From assembly GCA_011525875.1 (NCBI GenBank), contig WYBN01000009.1:372001-436000 (forward strand): a stretch of 64,000 bases of DNA, written 5' to 3'. The position numbers and the translations under genes were made by a program. Positions 35,475 through 45,147 of this stretch are shown one piece after another. How positions within the stretch are numbered: position 1 is the first letter of the stretch; every line of letters starts with the position of its first letter. Under the pieces are notes generated by a model. The model did not search any database. It saw only the letters and a list, made by a program, of their open reading frames with translations, and was not told the DNA's origin. The DNA is from Melioribacteraceae bacterium. GTDB lineage: Bacteria; Bacteroidota; Ignavibacteria; Ignavibacteriales; Melioribacteraceae.

Positions 35475-36326
35475 TTAAAATCCGATACTTTCAAGTTTGT
35501 ATCTTAGTATTCTTTCCGGAGTTAGAATGTAAAGATAATTTTCAAAGACTGATGCTTCAACGATTTTTTCGCCGGGTTCGAGTTGAGGAACAAAAAGCCG
35601 GAAATTAGAATCTTGTTTTGATAAATCCAAAATTTTTACAGACGATTCGTCGCTTATACACAGAATATTCAAAAGTATATTTATTGTTAGATTATTCATC
35701 TCCGGATTTATTTTCACTAACCCGAAGCCGTACTGATCGTAAACAAAAATTAAATTATTATCGACCGCAAAAATTTTACCGTCGTGTGCAACTGCAAGGT
35801 GCGTCGGATTACGCAGAGAAAAAATGCCTGCATCATTGCCGCCGATTTGAAACTGGAATTCGCCGCTTAAATTATACTTTAAAACTCTAAGATTATCCGA
35901 GTCAAGAATATACAGATCGCCTTGCGGAGAAGTAACACAGCTAAGAGGATATGCAAAGGAAAAACCACTGTTGCCGCTCTGTGATTTTACTTCGAATAAA
36001 AAATTAAGGTCCTTGTCAAACACCTGAATTCGGTTGTTATTTTTATCAGTGACAAATATTCGAAGAACGGTTGCAAATACGTCCGACGGTTCATCGAATG
36101 CTGATTGTGCCCAACCGAACCCACCTATTGATTTAATAATTTTACCCGCTAAATCCATTTTAATTATTTCATTGCTTTCGGCATCGCAAACAAAAATATA
36201 CCCTGCAGTTGAAATTGAGAAGCTGCATGCATTTTCGAAACTTCCGATGAACTCCGGCACTTTATTGTCTTGGGCGGCAGTGCAAACCGTAAATAAAAGA
36301 ATTATGCTTAATATCTTATTCCTCAT
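35475..36326 (-). CDS. NHL-repeat (six-bladed beta-propeller) secreted protein
   Basis: 283 residues. A signal peptide (about 1-18, ending CTAAQ) is followed by NHL-like blades such as GFGWAQSAFDEPSDVFATVLRIFVTDKNNNRIQVFDKDL, FSFAYPLSCVTSPQGDLYILDSDNLRVLKYNLSGEF and FSLRNPTHLAVAHDGKIFAVDNN. These propellers usually bind proteins or ligands in the periplasm or at the cell surface. No T9SS signal is seen. It is the first gene of the four-gene minus-strand unit that continues with DUF2085 and two other membrane proteins. Confidence 0.82.
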   Translation of the reverse strand: MRNKILSIILLFTVCTAAQDNKVPEFIGSFENACSFSISTAGYIFVCDAESNEIIKMDLAGKIIKSIGGFGWAQSAFDEPSDVFATVLRIFVTDKNNNRIQVFDKDLNFLFEVKSQSGNSGFSFAYPLSCVTSPQGDLYILDSDNLRVLKYNLSGEFQFQIGGNDAGIFSLRNPTHLAVAHDGKIFAVDNNLIFVYDQYGFGLVKINPEMNNLTINILLNILCISDESSVKILDLSKQDSNFRLFVPQLEPGEKIVEASVFENYLYILTPERILRYKLESIGF

Positions 36327-36472
36327 GAACTAAATATAAAAATGATTGCTATGAGAAAAAAATCAATTTGCGGGCAAAGAAAATTGCAGATCATTCATCC
36401 ATTATAAGGCTTTTTTGTAAAATTTTATTTTTATTGATTCACATGCTTTAATAAATTAAATTTCGAAACGTT

Positions 36473-37327
36473 ATGAACAATATTTTATTCATAAAACTCT
36501 GCGGTGCGGGCAACGATTTCGTCTTAATTGATAAAAAGATGAATGCCGGGTTTGATCTCAGTCCGGAGTTTATCAGAAATGTCTGCGATAGAAGATACGG
36601 CATCGGGGCAGACGGTCTATTAGTAATAGGGGATTCTGAAAACACAGATTTTACAATGGAATATTATAATTCGGATGGTTCTTTAGGTTCTTTATGCGGC
36701 AATGGTGCCAGATGTGCGATTAAGTATGCCGACTTTAGTTCGCGGCTGAAAAATAAAACTGCGGTCTTTTCTTGCAGAAATGTATCATATTCGGGGGTAG
36801 TTTTGGATGATGAACTGATTCGGTTCAATCTTAATGCGCCGTCCAAAATCAAACTAAATTTTAAGATAAAAGCGTTTAATCAACTTATCAATGCTTCTTT
36901 TGCGGATACCGGTTCGCCGCACGTCGTCATCCATATTGGCGAAGTTTTGAAGGATACGAAATCAGCCGTTTCCGGCTATAGTGAAATTTCAAAATTTCCT
37001 ACAGAAGAATTAGGCAGGGAAATACGATATCATAAAGATTTTGCACCTGGCGGAACAAATGTTAATTTTATTTATCCTGATAAAGATAGAATTTTTATTA
37101 GAACATACGAACGCGGAGTGGAGAATGAAACGCTTGCTTGCGGCACAGGTTCAGTTGCTTCTGCTTTAATTGCTTATTTGAACTTTGACTTTAAACCGCC
37201 GGTTAAGATAATTACATTCGGCGGGGAAGAACTTGTTGTAAATTTTAATTTTAAAGACGGGACTTTTAGGGATATCTCTTTGACCGGTCCCGCTAAGATT
37301 ACTTTTCACGGAGAATTAAAAATCTAA
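36473..37327 (+). CDS. dapF: Diaminopimelate epimerase
   Basis: 284 residues. The two active-site cysteines are in LCGNGARCA (about residue 74) and ETLACGTGSVAS (about 223). The N-terminal KLCGAGNDFVLID and the phrase GADGLLVI are family signatures. The enzyme converts LL- to meso-diaminopimelate, the precursor of lysine and of the cross-linking residue of Gram-negative peptidoglycan. Length is normal. The start is the ATG at 36473; a promoter must lie in the ~145-base gap to the divergent NHL gene. A small ABM-like gene follows 15 bases later. Confidence 0.94.
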   Translation: MNNILFIKLCGAGNDFVLIDKKMNAGFDLSPEFIRNVCDRRYGIGADGLLVIGDSENTDFTMEYYNSDGSLGSLCGNGARCAIKYADFSSRLKNKTAVFSCRNVSYSGVVLDDELIRFNLNAPSKIKLNFKIKAFNQLINASFADTGSPHVVIHIGEVLKDTKSAVSGYSEISKFPTEELGREIRYHKDFAPGGTNVNFIYPDKDRIFIRTYERGVENETLACGTGSVASALIAYLNFDFKPPVKIITFGGEELVVNFNFKDGTFRDISLTGPAKITFHGELKI

Positions 37328-37342
37328 TATTAAGGGGAATAA

Positions 37343-37639
37343 ATGGGAAAGGTTATTTTTTCAATTAAATACGAAATTCTGCCCGATAAAAGGGACAATT
37401 ATCTTGATGTTGTTAGAGAATTGAAATCTCTGGTTAAAGCGGAAGGATTGGATAGTTATTCTGTTTTTGAAATGAAAGGCAAGCCTAATCACTTTGAGGA
37501 AGTTTATCTTTTTTCAGGTAAAGATGCCTACGAAGCTTTTGATGATCAACCCGATGAACGAGTGGATATTTTGATGAATAAATTATCCGATATGATCAAA
37601 CAACAGACAACGCAGTATTCAACTCTTTTTGAGATTTGA
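37343..37639 (+). CDS. Small ABM/Dabb-like alpha-beta protein
   Basis: 98 residues. The order beta-alpha-beta-beta-alpha-beta (VIFSIKYEILPDKRDNYLDVVRELKSLVKAEG, YSVFEMKGKPNHFEEVYLFSGKDAYEAFDDQPDERV) resembles the ferredoxin-like fold of antibiotic-biosynthesis-monooxygenase or dabb-type dimers, but I see no catalytic residues. It is probably a cytoplasmic dimer of unknown role. The ribosome binding site AAGGGGA lies 6 bases before the ATG. It is probably co-transcribed with dapF, 15 bases upstream. Confidence 0.6.
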   Translation: MGKVIFSIKYEILPDKRDNYLDVVRELKSLVKAEGLDSYSVFEMKGKPNHFEEVYLFSGKDAYEAFDDQPDERVDILMNKLSDMIKQQTTQYSTLFEI

Positions 37640-37692
37640 TTTAGAATTTAATTTGATAAATAACGTTTACTAAAATAATTGATTTGGTGAAT

Positions 37693-38742
37693 ATGTTAGA
37701 ATACATCGGCGCTATGCATATGCACTCCGTCTATTCAGACGGATCGGGGCAGGTAGATGAGATAGCCCGTTTCGCCGATGAAGTCGGACTGGATTTTATA
37801 ATACTTACCGATCATAACACACTTAGAGCCCTTGACGAAGGCAAGGAGGGTTGGTACGGTAAAACCTTGCTTCTTGTCGGCTGCGAGATCAACGATAAAC
37901 AAAATTTGAATCATTACCTTGCACTTGGTATTTCAGATAATCCCTCTACCCGTCTGCCCGCAAGGAAATATGTAAAAATGGTTAAAGATGCCGGTGGAAT
38001 TGGCTTTATTGCCCATCCGCACGAAAAAAGATCTTCCATGAAGGAACATCCCCCATATCCCTGGGTTGAATGGAACACTGAAGATTTTACAGGAATAGAG
38101 ATTTGGAATCACATGTCGGAATGGATGGAAGGATTGACGGAGCAGAATAAATACAATTATTTTATTCATCCGCTGCGAAGCATCGTTTCCCCAGCTGAAG
38201 AAACATTAAAAGTCTGGGATCAGCTAAACCTCAAGAGAAAAGTAGTTGGAATAGGAGGAGTTGACGCCCACGCGCACAAAGTAAACTTATTGGGATTTTT
38301 TGAAGTTGAAGTCTTCCCTTACAAAATACTCTTCAAATCAATAAGGATGCATATTCTTTCCGAGGGGAAAATAGAGAATTCTAATACCGCCGAATCTCTT
38401 GAAAATGCAAAAAAAATAATTTATAATGCCCTCGGTGAGGGCAGATGCTTCTTCTCAAATTATTATAGAGGAGATGCGAAGGGATTCCGCTTTTTCGCAA
38501 GGAATTCAAAGAAAATTTATCAGATGGGAGATACAATACCCAAGCCAGGCAGAACGGTTCTGCATGTTAATTTACCAGGAGGCTCTGCTCTTATTAGATT
38601 ATTCCACAACGGAGAAATGATTGATTCGGTTGAAAATATTGAAGCGGCGTTTCAGGTGAAGGAAAAAGGTCATTACCGCGTGGAAATCTATAAGGATAAT
38701 TATCCCTGGATTTATTCAAATCATATTAGAATTGCAATCTGA
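37693..38742 (+). CDS. PHP-domain metallo-hydrolase (CehA/McbA-like)
   Basis: 349 residues from the ATG at 37693; an in-frame TTG at 37684 or GTG at 37687 would add only 2-3 residues. Metal ligands of the PHP fold are seen: HMHSVYSDGSG near the start (HxH), LTDHNTL, GFIAHPHEKR, and GGVDAHAHKVNLLG (DxH). The C-terminal third (about 265-349) looks like a beta-sandwich (LPGGSALIRLFHNGEMIDSVENIEAAFQVKEKGHYRVEIY). CehA-like PHP proteins hydrolyse phosphoesters, carbamates or similar bonds. The natural substrate is unknown. No signal peptide is seen. Confidence 0.82.
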   Translation: MLEYIGAMHMHSVYSDGSGQVDEIARFADEVGLDFIILTDHNTLRALDEGKEGWYGKTLLLVGCEINDKQNLNHYLALGISDNPSTRLPARKYVKMVKDAGGIGFIAHPHEKRSSMKEHPPYPWVEWNTEDFTGIEIWNHMSEWMEGLTEQNKYNYFIHPLRSIVSPAEETLKVWDQLNLKRKVVGIGGVDAHAHKVNLLGFFEVEVFPYKILFKSIRMHILSEGKIENSNTAESLENAKKIIYNALGEGRCFFSNYYRGDAKGFRFFARNSKKIYQMGDTIPKPGRTVLHVNLPGGSALIRLFHNGEMIDSVENIEAAFQVKEKGHYRVEIYKDNYPWIYSNHIRIAI

Positions 38743-38806
38743 TTTTTTATATCTTTCCACCCTATTTTTCAGACAATATTGATTTAACTTTCAAAAAGAG
38801 GTATTT

Positions 38807-39493
38807 GTGTTAGCTAAAAAGAAAAAACTAACTAAAAAACAAATTAAAGAAGATAAACTCGTAACTTCATATTATCAGGTAAAAAGTTTTTATGAAGAAA
38901 ATCAATCCAAAATGTTTATGGCTGCAGGAACCCTTCTCGTAATTTTAGTTGCTATATTTTGGTATTCGTCAAAAGTTGAACAAGATAATCTGGCGGCTAC
39001 CGCAGCCTTAACAAGAATTATCCCGATATACGAAAGCGGGGCTTTTCAAGAAGCTATTGACGGAAAAGCAGGAACAAATTTGATCGGGCTTAAAGAAATT
39101 GTTTCTCTATATTCGGGAACGGAACAAGGTGAGGCTGCAAGAATTTACCTTGCAAATGCTTATTACTTTTTAGGGCAGTTTGAACCTGCAAGATTGAACT
39201 ATGATGATTACTCCGGTTCTAATAAATTATTAATTGCTGCTGCACATGCAGGGTTAGCCGCTTGTGCAGAAATCGAAGGTGATTATGATGAAGCCGCCTC
39301 TTTCTATAAAAAAGCCGCTAATGTTACCAATGACAATCCGCAGAACGGCGAATATCTTCTCGCTGCTGGTAAAAACTTAATTAAAGCCGAAAAAAACGCC
39401 GATGCCGAAGAAATTTTAAATTCTATCACAGAAAAGTATAAAGAAAGTCAGGCAGCCGGCGAAGTGGAAAGATATCTTTCAGTATTGAAATAA
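38807..39493 (+). CDS. TPR-repeat protein with N-terminal membrane anchor (YfgM-like)
   Basis: 228 residues starting with GTG, preceded by AGAGG at a 6-base spacing. A basic N terminus (LAKKKKLTKKQIKEDK) leads to one membrane helix (about 36-53, MFMAAGTLLVILVAIFWYSS). The rest is TPR-like (IYLANAYYFLGQFEPARLNYDDY, AACAEIEGDYDEAASFYKKAANV) and should lie in the periplasm. The layout resembles YfgM, a partner of periplasmic chaperones and the Sec translocon, but that is only an analogy. It is followed by efp after 36 bases. Confidence 0.75.
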   Translation: MLAKKKKLTKKQIKEDKLVTSYYQVKSFYEENQSKMFMAAGTLLVILVAIFWYSSKVEQDNLAATAALTRIIPIYESGAFQEAIDGKAGTNLIGLKEIVSLYSGTEQGEAARIYLANAYYFLGQFEPARLNYDDYSGSNKLLIAAAHAGLAACAEIEGDYDEAASFYKKAANVTNDNPQNGEYLLAAGKNLIKAEKNADAEEILNSITEKYKESQAAGEVERYLSVLK

Positions 39494-39529
39494 TTAATTT
39501 AATTACACAATCCTATTCGGGAAAAATTA

Positions 39530-40099
39530 ATGGCAGATACATCAGATTTTAGAAACGGACTGATTATTAAATTTAAAAACGATCTTTATGCAATTATAGA
39601 ATTTCAACATGTAAAACCTGGCAAAGGTGGCGCTTTTGTCAGAACCAAGTTAAAAAATATGCGGACCGGAAGAGTTCTTGAGAACACATTCCGTTCCGGC
39701 GAATCGGTTGATACTGTCCGTGTCGAAAGAAAAAAATATCAATACCTTTATAAGGATGGCGAAAGCTTTGTTTTGATGGATAATGAGACCTTTGAACAGA
39801 TTAGCGTTCTTCAGGATTTATTCGGTGATAACAAAGCTCTGTTGAAAGAGAGTGAAGAAGTTGAGCTTCTTGTTGATGAAGCTGATAATATAATCTCCGC
39901 AGAAATGCCGGTTTTTGTTTTTCTCGAAGTAAAGGAAACCGAGCCGGGTTTCAGAGGCGACACGGCTACAAACGTAATGAAACCAGCAACGCTCGAAACG
40001 GGAGCCATTGTTAACGTACCTCTTTTTATTAATGAAGGAGATACAATAAAAGTTGATACCCGTACGAATGCATACGTTGAAAGAATAAAATCAAAATAA
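39530..40099 (+). CDS. efp: Translation elongation factor P
   Basis: 189 residues, the normal length. The N-terminal KOW-like domain ends its loop in KPGKGGAFVRTKLKN, where K32 is the tip residue that is modified in many bacteria. The two OB-like domains follow, with the C-terminal signature VNVPLFINEGDTIKVDTRTNAYVERIK. EF-P helps ribosomes form peptide bonds at polyproline stretches. No epmA/epmB genes lie near it, so the mode of lysine modification is unknown. accB starts 15 bases downstream, a linkage often seen in bacteria. Confidence 0.96.
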   Translation: MADTSDFRNGLIIKFKNDLYAIIEFQHVKPGKGGAFVRTKLKNMRTGRVLENTFRSGESVDTVRVERKKYQYLYKDGESFVLMDNETFEQISVLQDLFGDNKALLKESEEVELLVDEADNIISAEMPVFVFLEVKETEPGFRGDTATNVMKPATLETGAIVNVPLFINEGDTIKVDTRTNAYVERIKSK

Positions 40100-40114
40100 T
40101 AAGAAGAAAAAACT

Positions 40115-40579
40115 ATGGACGTAAATTTATTAAAACGATTGATAAAAATGGTTGAGAACAGCGGCATAGCAGAGTTTTCAGTTCAAGAGGGGGATCTTAA
40201 AGTTAAGATATCCAAAAACTCAAAAACAGCAATGCATCACGAAATTTATTCGCCGCATATCCAGCCGCCGCATAATGTAGCTACTTCCTCGGTTCCCGTC
40301 GCAGCCACGGAAAAAGAATTGATGGAGAAAAGCACAAATCTATACGAAATTAAATCTCCGATAGTCGGAACATTTTATCGCGCCCCTGCGCCCGATGCCG
40401 ATCCATATATTCAGATTGGAGATACAGTCTCCGAGGGAACGGTTCTTTGCATTGTAGAAGCAATGAAACTGATGAACGAAATTGAATCGGATGTCAGCGG
40501 AAAGATCATTAAAATTTTAGCAGAGAATGCCACTCCTGTTGAATATAATCAACCTTTATTCTTGATTGAGAAAAACTAA
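40115..40579 (+). CDS. accB: Biotin carboxyl carrier protein of acetyl-CoA carboxylase
   Basis: 154 residues. The biotinyl domain occupies the C-terminal ~80 residues, with biotin attached to K118 in VEAMKLMNE. The Pro/Ala/His-rich linker (about 45-65) and the N-terminal helix [31 protein letters not shown] are typical of AccB. It carries CO2 from biotin carboxylase to the carboxyltransferase in the first step of fatty-acid synthesis. accC starts 23 bases downstream. Confidence 0.95.
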   Translation: MDVNLLKRLIKMVENSGIAEFSVQEGDLKVKISKNSKTAMHHEIYSPHIQPPHNVATSSVPVAATEKELMEKSTNLYEIKSPIVGTFYRAPAPDADPYIQIGDTVSEGTVLCIVEAMKLMNEIESDVSGKIIKILAENATPVEYNQPLFLIEKN

Positions 40580-40602
40580 CAAAGCATAAAGCCGAGGAAA
40601 TT

Positions 40603-41937
40603 TTGTTCAAGAAAATTTTGATTGCCAACAGAGGTGAGATAGCGTTAAGGGTGATAAGAACATGTAAAGAACTGGGCATTCCGACAGTTGCTGTATATTC
40701 CGAAGCCGACCGCGATTCACTTCATGTAATATTTGCAGACGAAGCGGTTTGCATCGGTCCTGCAAGCAGTAAAGACAGTTATTTAAAAATACCAAGCATT
40801 CTTTCAGCAGCGGAAGTTACCGGCGCCGATGCAATTCATCCCGGCTATGGATTTCTTGCAGAGAATTCTGACTTCTCTGAAATTTGCGGCGAACACAGTA
40901 TAAAATTTATAGGTCCCTCTCCGGAAATGATTAAACGAATGGGCGATAAATCACTTGCGAAAGCAACAATGAAGGCTGTGAACGTTCCCGTTGTGCCTGG
41001 CTCGGACGGAGCTATCAAGTCGATTGACGAAGCCCTGATAGTTGCCGGTGAAATCGGATTCCCTATAATCTTAAAAGCATCCGCAGGCGGGGGCGGAAAG
41101 GGAATGAGAATCGTTTGGGAGAAATCGGAGTTGAAAAAAGCTTTCCAAACTGCAAGCACTGAAGCCGAAGCTGCTTTCGGAAATTCAGAGTTATATCTTG
41201 AGAAATTTATCGAAAGTCCCCGGCATGTTGAAATTCAAGTTATCGGAGATCAATTTGGAAATGTGTATTCTTACGGTGAACGTGATTGTACTGTTCAAAG
41301 AAGGCATCAGAAATTAATTGAAGAGGCGCCGTCGCCGATTATCACTCCAGCCCTCAGGCAGCGTATGTCTGATGCAGCTATTTCGGGCGCAAGATCGGTT
41401 AACTACGAAGGAGCCGGAACCATCGAGTTTCTTGTCGATAAGGACCTCAATTTTTATTTTATTGAAATGAATACAAGAATTCAGGTTGAGCATCCGGTCA
41501 CGGAAATGGTGAATAATCTCGACTTGATAAAACAACAGATTTTAGTTGCTTCCGGGAATCATGTCGAAGATCTGCCTAAAGAAGTAAAGGGACATAGTAT
41601 TGAGTTTAGAATAAATGCAGAAGACCCTAATAATAACTTCCGTCCGTCTCCTGGGAAGATCGAATATCTTCATCTGCCCGGCGGCTTTGGTGTACGTGTC
41701 GACTCTCATATTTACAATGAATATTCGATACCGCCTTATTATGATTCTCTTATCGCTAAGCTGATCGTATGGGGAACAGACAGACAGCATGCTATTTCAA
41801 GAGCAAAGAGAGCACTCGAAGAATTTACGGTTGAAGGAATTAAAACAACAATTCCTTTCCATCAAAAGGTATTGAATAACAGGTATTTCCTTGAAGCCGA
41901 TTACGATACTAATTCCATAGATAAATTATTTCAATAA
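40603..41937 (+). CDS. accC: Biotin carboxylase subunit of acetyl-CoA carboxylase
   Basis: 444 residues, starting with TTG after GAGGAAA. The opening [25 protein letters not shown], the ATP-grasp glycine loop [12 protein letters not shown] (about 158-169), the lysine/glutamate/arginine metal and bicarbonate site in [27 protein letters not shown], and the closing ATP-grasp region are all present. It carboxylates biotin on AccB with ATP and bicarbonate. The order efp-accB-accC is common in bacteria. Note that a bicarbonate transporter candidate lies elsewhere in the window. Confidence 0.96.
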   Translation: MFKKILIANRGEIALRVIRTCKELGIPTVAVYSEADRDSLHVIFADEAVCIGPASSKDSYLKIPSILSAAEVTGADAIHPGYGFLAENSDFSEICGEHSIKFIGPSPEMIKRMGDKSLAKATMKAVNVPVVPGSDGAIKSIDEALIVAGEIGFPIILKASAGGGGKGMRIVWEKSELKKAFQTASTEAEAAFGNSELYLEKFIESPRHVEIQVIGDQFGNVYSYGERDCTVQRRHQKLIEEAPSPIITPALRQRMSDAAISGARSVNYEGAGTIEFLVDKDLNFYFIEMNTRIQVEHPVTEMVNNLDLIKQQILVASGNHVEDLPKEVKGHSIEFRINAEDPNNNFRPSPGKIEYLHLPGGFGVRVDSHIYNEYSIPPYYDSLIAKLIVWGTDRQHAISRAKRALEEFTVEGIKTTIPFHQKVLNNRYFLEADYDTNSIDKLFQ

Positions 41938-41957
41938 AAATAAAATTAGAGGTTGCC

Positions 41958-42335
41958 ATGAATATTCCCGCTGAATTGAAGTTTACGAAAGATCATGAAT
42001 GGATTAAGCTTGAGGGTAATGTCGGTACAATTGGTATTACGGATTTTGCACAGGGTGAACTCGGGGATGTAGTTTTTGTAGACGTTGACCCGAAACTTTC
42101 ACAAATCACTTCTGGGGAGTCGTTTGGAACTATTGAAGCCGTTAAAACAGTTAGCGAACTCTATGCGCCTTGCAACGGAAAAGTAGTTGAAGTTAATTCA
42201 AAACTCGAATCGGAACCGCAGCTTGTAAATTCCGACCCTTACGGGGACGGATGGATTATTAAAATTGAATTAACCGATATGAATCAATTAAATGAGCTGC
42301 TTAGTCCCGAAGCCTATAGGGAACAAATTTCTTAA
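41958..42335 (+). CDS. gcvH: Glycine cleavage system H protein
   Basis: 125 residues. The lipoyl domain carries the target lysine K63 in GTIEAVKTVSELYAP. The N-terminal KFTKDHEWIKLEGNVGTIGITDFAQGELGDVVFVDVD is a family hallmark. H protein shuttles the aminomethyl group between the P, T and L proteins of glycine cleavage. None of those other genes is in this window. It lies 20 bases after accC, so it is probably part of that transcript. An inverted repeat at 42362-42402 follows. Confidence 0.95.
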   Translation: MNIPAELKFTKDHEWIKLEGNVGTIGITDFAQGELGDVVFVDVDPKLSQITSGESFGTIEAVKTVSELYAPCNGKVVEVNSKLESEPQLVNSDPYGDGWIIKIELTDMNQLNELLSPEAYREQIS

Positions 42336-42361
42336 ATTGTTTAATACTAATAACCATTTTT

Positions 42362-42402
42362 GAGGCTGATAGTTTTACTCATCATAATATTCTTTCAGCC
42401 TC
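42362..42402 (+). terminator. Possible terminator or attenuator between gcvH and guaA
   Basis: GAGGCTGA (42362-42369) is the perfect reverse complement of TCAGCCTC (42395-42402), with a 25-base loop, followed by TTT. The loop is long and the T-run short, so it is a weak terminator at best. Confidence 0.35.
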
Positions 42403-42429
42403 TTTCCTATATTTTCAATCGGGTATAAA

Positions 42430-43971
42430 ATGAAACATGATGAAAATATTTTGATCCTCGATTTCGGCTCACAGTACACTCAGTTGATCGCAAGAAGAAT
42501 TCGCGAATTAAAAATTTACTCTGAAATATTCCCACATAACCTCGATATAAACACAATAAAGCGGATCGCTCCGAAAGGGATAATTTTATCAGGAGGACCG
42601 ATGAGTGTTTACGATATAGATGCACCCAGGGTTAATCCCGATATATTCGAACTTGGAATACCTGTTCTTGGAATTTGTTATGGAATGCAGTTAATTTGTT
42701 CGATATTCGGAGGAAAGGTTGAACCTGCTGACAATAGAGAGTATGGTAAAGCAAATATTAAAATAATTAATGATTCAGGTCTGCTTAAAAATGTAAAGAA
42801 TGATTCAGTAGTCTGGATGAGCCACGGTGATTTACTCGCTACGGTTCCGCCTGATTTTGAGATATCATCAGAAACCATTGATTCACCAATTTCTTCGATG
42901 TCGAACACAAGAAAAAACATCTACGGATTGCAGTTTCATCCAGAGGTTGTGCACACTGAGGAAGGGAATAAAATTCTTAAGAACTTTCTGTTTGATATAT
43001 GCGGCTGCAAGACGTCATGGACACCGGAAAGTTTTATAACTACGTCAATTAATGAAATTAAGCAAACAGTCGGCTCATCGAATGTGATATGTGCATTGAG
43101 CGGAGGCGTTGATTCTTCAGTTGCGGCTATTCTGCTTCACAAAGCCATAGGGAATAAATTAACTTGCATTCATATTGACCATGGATTAATGCGGAAAAAT
43201 GAAAGCCAAGCAGTGGTAAAAATGTTCGATGAAAACTTCGATTTGAAAATCATTCACATAAATGCCTCAAAAAGATTTCTTGAACGTTTGAAAGGGGTTA
43301 TTGACCCTGAAATGAAAAGAAAGATAATCGGCAACACTTTTATAGAAGTTTTTGAAGAAGAAGCCAATAAACTCGATAATGTTAATTTTCTTGTGCAAGG
43401 AACTCTGTATCCCGATGTGATCGAATCGGTTTCGGTTAAAGGAAAATCCGCTACAATCAAAACGCATCACAATGTTGGCGGCTTGCCCGAAAAAATGAAT
43501 CTGAAGTTGATAGAACCCTTTAGGGAATTGTTCAAAGACGAAGTTAGAAAAATTGGATACGAGTTAGGGCTGCCCGAAGATTTCATTTCAAGACATCCCT
43601 TCCCGGGACCTGGACTTGCTGTTAGAGTTTTAGGCGAAGTAACAAATGAACGGCTTTCCATTCTTTCGGAAGCGGATAATATTTTTATAAATGAAATTAG
43701 AACCGCAAAAATTTATGACGAGATATGGCAGGCGTTTGCGGTGCTCCTCCCGGTACAGACCGTAGGGGTTATGGGTGATGCGCGTACCTACGAAAATGTC
43801 CTTGCGTTGCGGGCTGTTACTTCAACCGACGGAATGACCGCCGACTGGTATCGATTCAAACCTGAATTCTTGGAAAGAGTTTCGAACTTGATAATCAGAA
43901 ATGTTAAGGGAATAAACCGGGTGGTTTATGATATCAGTTCAAAGCCGCCAAGCACCATTGAGTGGGAATAA
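42430..43971 (+). CDS. guaA: GMP synthase (glutamine-hydrolysing)
   Basis: 513 residues. The amidotransferase domain has its catalytic cysteine C83 in GICYGMQ and the His-Glu pair in FHPEVVHT. The ATP pyrophosphatase domain has the P-loop [12 protein letters not shown] (about 219-230). The C-terminal dimerisation domain ends with the conserved ...[14 protein letters not shown]. It converts XMP to GMP in purine synthesis. Length is normal. radC starts 40 bases downstream. Confidence 0.97.
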   Translation: MKHDENILILDFGSQYTQLIARRIRELKIYSEIFPHNLDINTIKRIAPKGIILSGGPMSVYDIDAPRVNPDIFELGIPVLGICYGMQLICSIFGGKVEPADNREYGKANIKIINDSGLLKNVKNDSVVWMSHGDLLATVPPDFEISSETIDSPISSMSNTRKNIYGLQFHPEVVHTEEGNKILKNFLFDICGCKTSWTPESFITTSINEIKQTVGSSNVICALSGGVDSSVAAILLHKAIGNKLTCIHIDHGLMRKNESQAVVKMFDENFDLKIIHINASKRFLERLKGVIDPEMKRKIIGNTFIEVFEEEANKLDNVNFLVQGTLYPDVIESVSVKGKSATIKTHHNVGGLPEKMNLKLIEPFRELFKDEVRKIGYELGLPEDFISRHPFPGPGLAVRVLGEVTNERLSILSEADNIFINEIRTAKIYDEIWQAFAVLLPVQTVGVMGDARTYENVLALRAVTSTDGMTADWYRFKPEFLERVSNLIIRNVKGINRVVYDISSKPPSTIEWE

Positions 43972-44011
43972 TTTTTAATTATTTACCTTAGTTAAATAAG
44001 GGGTTGATAAC

Positions 44012-44689
44012 ATTAAAGTAAAAGAACTTCCACTTGACGACAGGCCCCGGGAAAAATTAATTCTCCGCGGACCTCAAAGCCTTAGCGATGCTGAACTTAT
44101 TGCCATTCTCCTCAGAACAGGCAGAAAAGGTGAATCTGTTCTTGCAGTCGCGCAAAGAATCATCAGCAAATATGGAAATTTAGCTTCACTTGCTACCCAA
44201 TCCGTAGAATCCTTAAAGCAGAATCTGTCTATAAAAAATGACAAAGCCGCGACTTTAATTGCCGCATTTGAACTATCCAAGAGAATTGTTTTTCAGGATA
44301 AATTATTATCCAATAAAAAAATTACATCGCCTGGCGAAATTGCCGAGATTTTCATTCCGCTGCTTCGCGACGAAGTTCAGGAAAAATTTATTGTTGTCTG
44401 TTTGAATTCTGCCAATAAAATTATCAAATATCAAGTTATTACAATTGGGACACTTGACAGCAGTCTTGTTCACCCCAGGGAAGTTTTTAAGGCAGCAATT
44501 GAAAATAATTCGGCGAATATCATACTCGTACATAATCACCCAAGCGGCAACCCTGAACCGAGTAATGAAGATATTAAAATAACACGGAGATTGGTTGAAG
44601 CGGGGAACTTTATGGATATAAAAGTGTTCGACCATATCATAATAGCAGGAAATTTTTATACAAGTCTTGTTGAAAAAAGACTTATTTAA
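44012..44689 (+). CDS. radC: RadC family JAB/MPN-domain protein, apparent ATT start codon
   Basis: 225 residues. The N terminus VKELPLDDRPREKLILRGPQSLSDAELIAILLRTGRKG is a full helix-hairpin-helix RadC opening. The JAB/MPN domain has HNHPSGNPEPSNEDIKITRRL (zinc ligands H-x-H...D). In this frame a stop lies at 43997-43999, and the next codons are GGG GTT GAT AAC ATT AAA GTA: no ATG, GTG or TTG exists until deep inside the gene (44402). AAGGGG sits 8 bases before ATT at 44012, which yields the expected family start. I therefore call ATT, as in infC. RadC was linked to DNA repair, but its true role is unclear. Confidence 0.85.
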   Translation: MKVKELPLDDRPREKLILRGPQSLSDAELIAILLRTGRKGESVLAVAQRIISKYGNLASLATQSVESLKQNLSIKNDKAATLIAAFELSKRIVFQDKLLSNKKITSPGEIAEIFIPLLRDEVQEKFIVVCLNSANKIIKYQVITIGTLDSSLVHPREVFKAAIENNSANIILVHNHPSGNPEPSNEDIKITRRLVEAGNFMDIKVFDHIIIAGNFYTSLVEKRLI

Positions 44690-44744
44690 TCGTATTTTTC
44701 AAAAAAGTAATTTATACTCGAATTTTATGATTTTTCTTGCGTTC

Positions 44745-44778
44745 TTTGCGATTCTACGTGAAAAATTTGTTATCTTTG
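44745..44778 (+). promoter_or_regulatory. Candidate Bacteroidetes-type promoter for the lipoprotein/LysM genes
   Basis: TTTG (44745-44748), 22 bases, then TATCTTTG (44771-44778): this fits the -33 TTTG / -7 TAnnTTTG consensus with allowed spacing. The start codon of the lipoprotein gene is about 62 bases downstream and has a strong AGGAGG ribosome binding site. Confidence 0.5.
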
Positions 44779-44839
44779 CTGTTAGTACTGAATATTTTTT
44801 ATATTTTAAATAATTAACTAACCTAAACAGGAGGAAAAA

Positions 44840-45115
44840 ATGAACAAAATGAAAAAGCTGATTTCAACAGCTTTATCGATTGCTCTGGTCGGTGCAATGT
44901 TAAGTTTTACTGCTTGCAGCGGTGTAAGCGAAAAGCAATTAGCCGAACTAGATGCCCTTCGCTCTGAAGTTAAATCTCTTGAAAAAGAAGTAAATGCACT
45001 TAAGAGTGAAAAAACAAAACTCGAAAGAGAAATAGCCGAGCAGAATGCTAAATTAGAACAATGCGCTAAAGACAAAGCAGAAACAAAAGCTAACCTTCAA
45101 AAAATTAGTAAATAA
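44840..45115 (+). CDS. Lpp-like coiled-coil lipoprotein
   Basis: 91 residues. A signal peptide ends in the lipobox SFTAC, giving lipid-attached C26. The mature part is one long heptad-rich helix (LAELDALRSEVKSLEKEVNALKSEKTKLEREIAEQNAKLEQ), so it should form a coiled-coil oligomer anchored to the outer membrane, much like Lpp. It lacks the C-terminal lysine arrangement of E. coli Lpp, though it does end in K. AGGAGG precedes the ATG. The LysM gene follows 32 bases later, and the two may jointly tether the outer membrane to peptidoglycan (inference). Confidence 0.82.
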   Translation: MNKMKKLISTALSIALVGAMLSFTACSGVSEKQLAELDALRSEVKSLEKEVNALKSEKTKLEREIAEQNAKLEQCAKDKAETKANLQKISK

Positions 45116-45147
45116 TTAAAAGTTTAATAAGAAACGGAGGAATAATA

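Noticed and set aside
44402..44689. A separate short gene starting at TTG 44402
   Set aside because: It is the C-terminal half of the RadC JAB domain; the N-terminal half is continuous in the same frame back to 44012.
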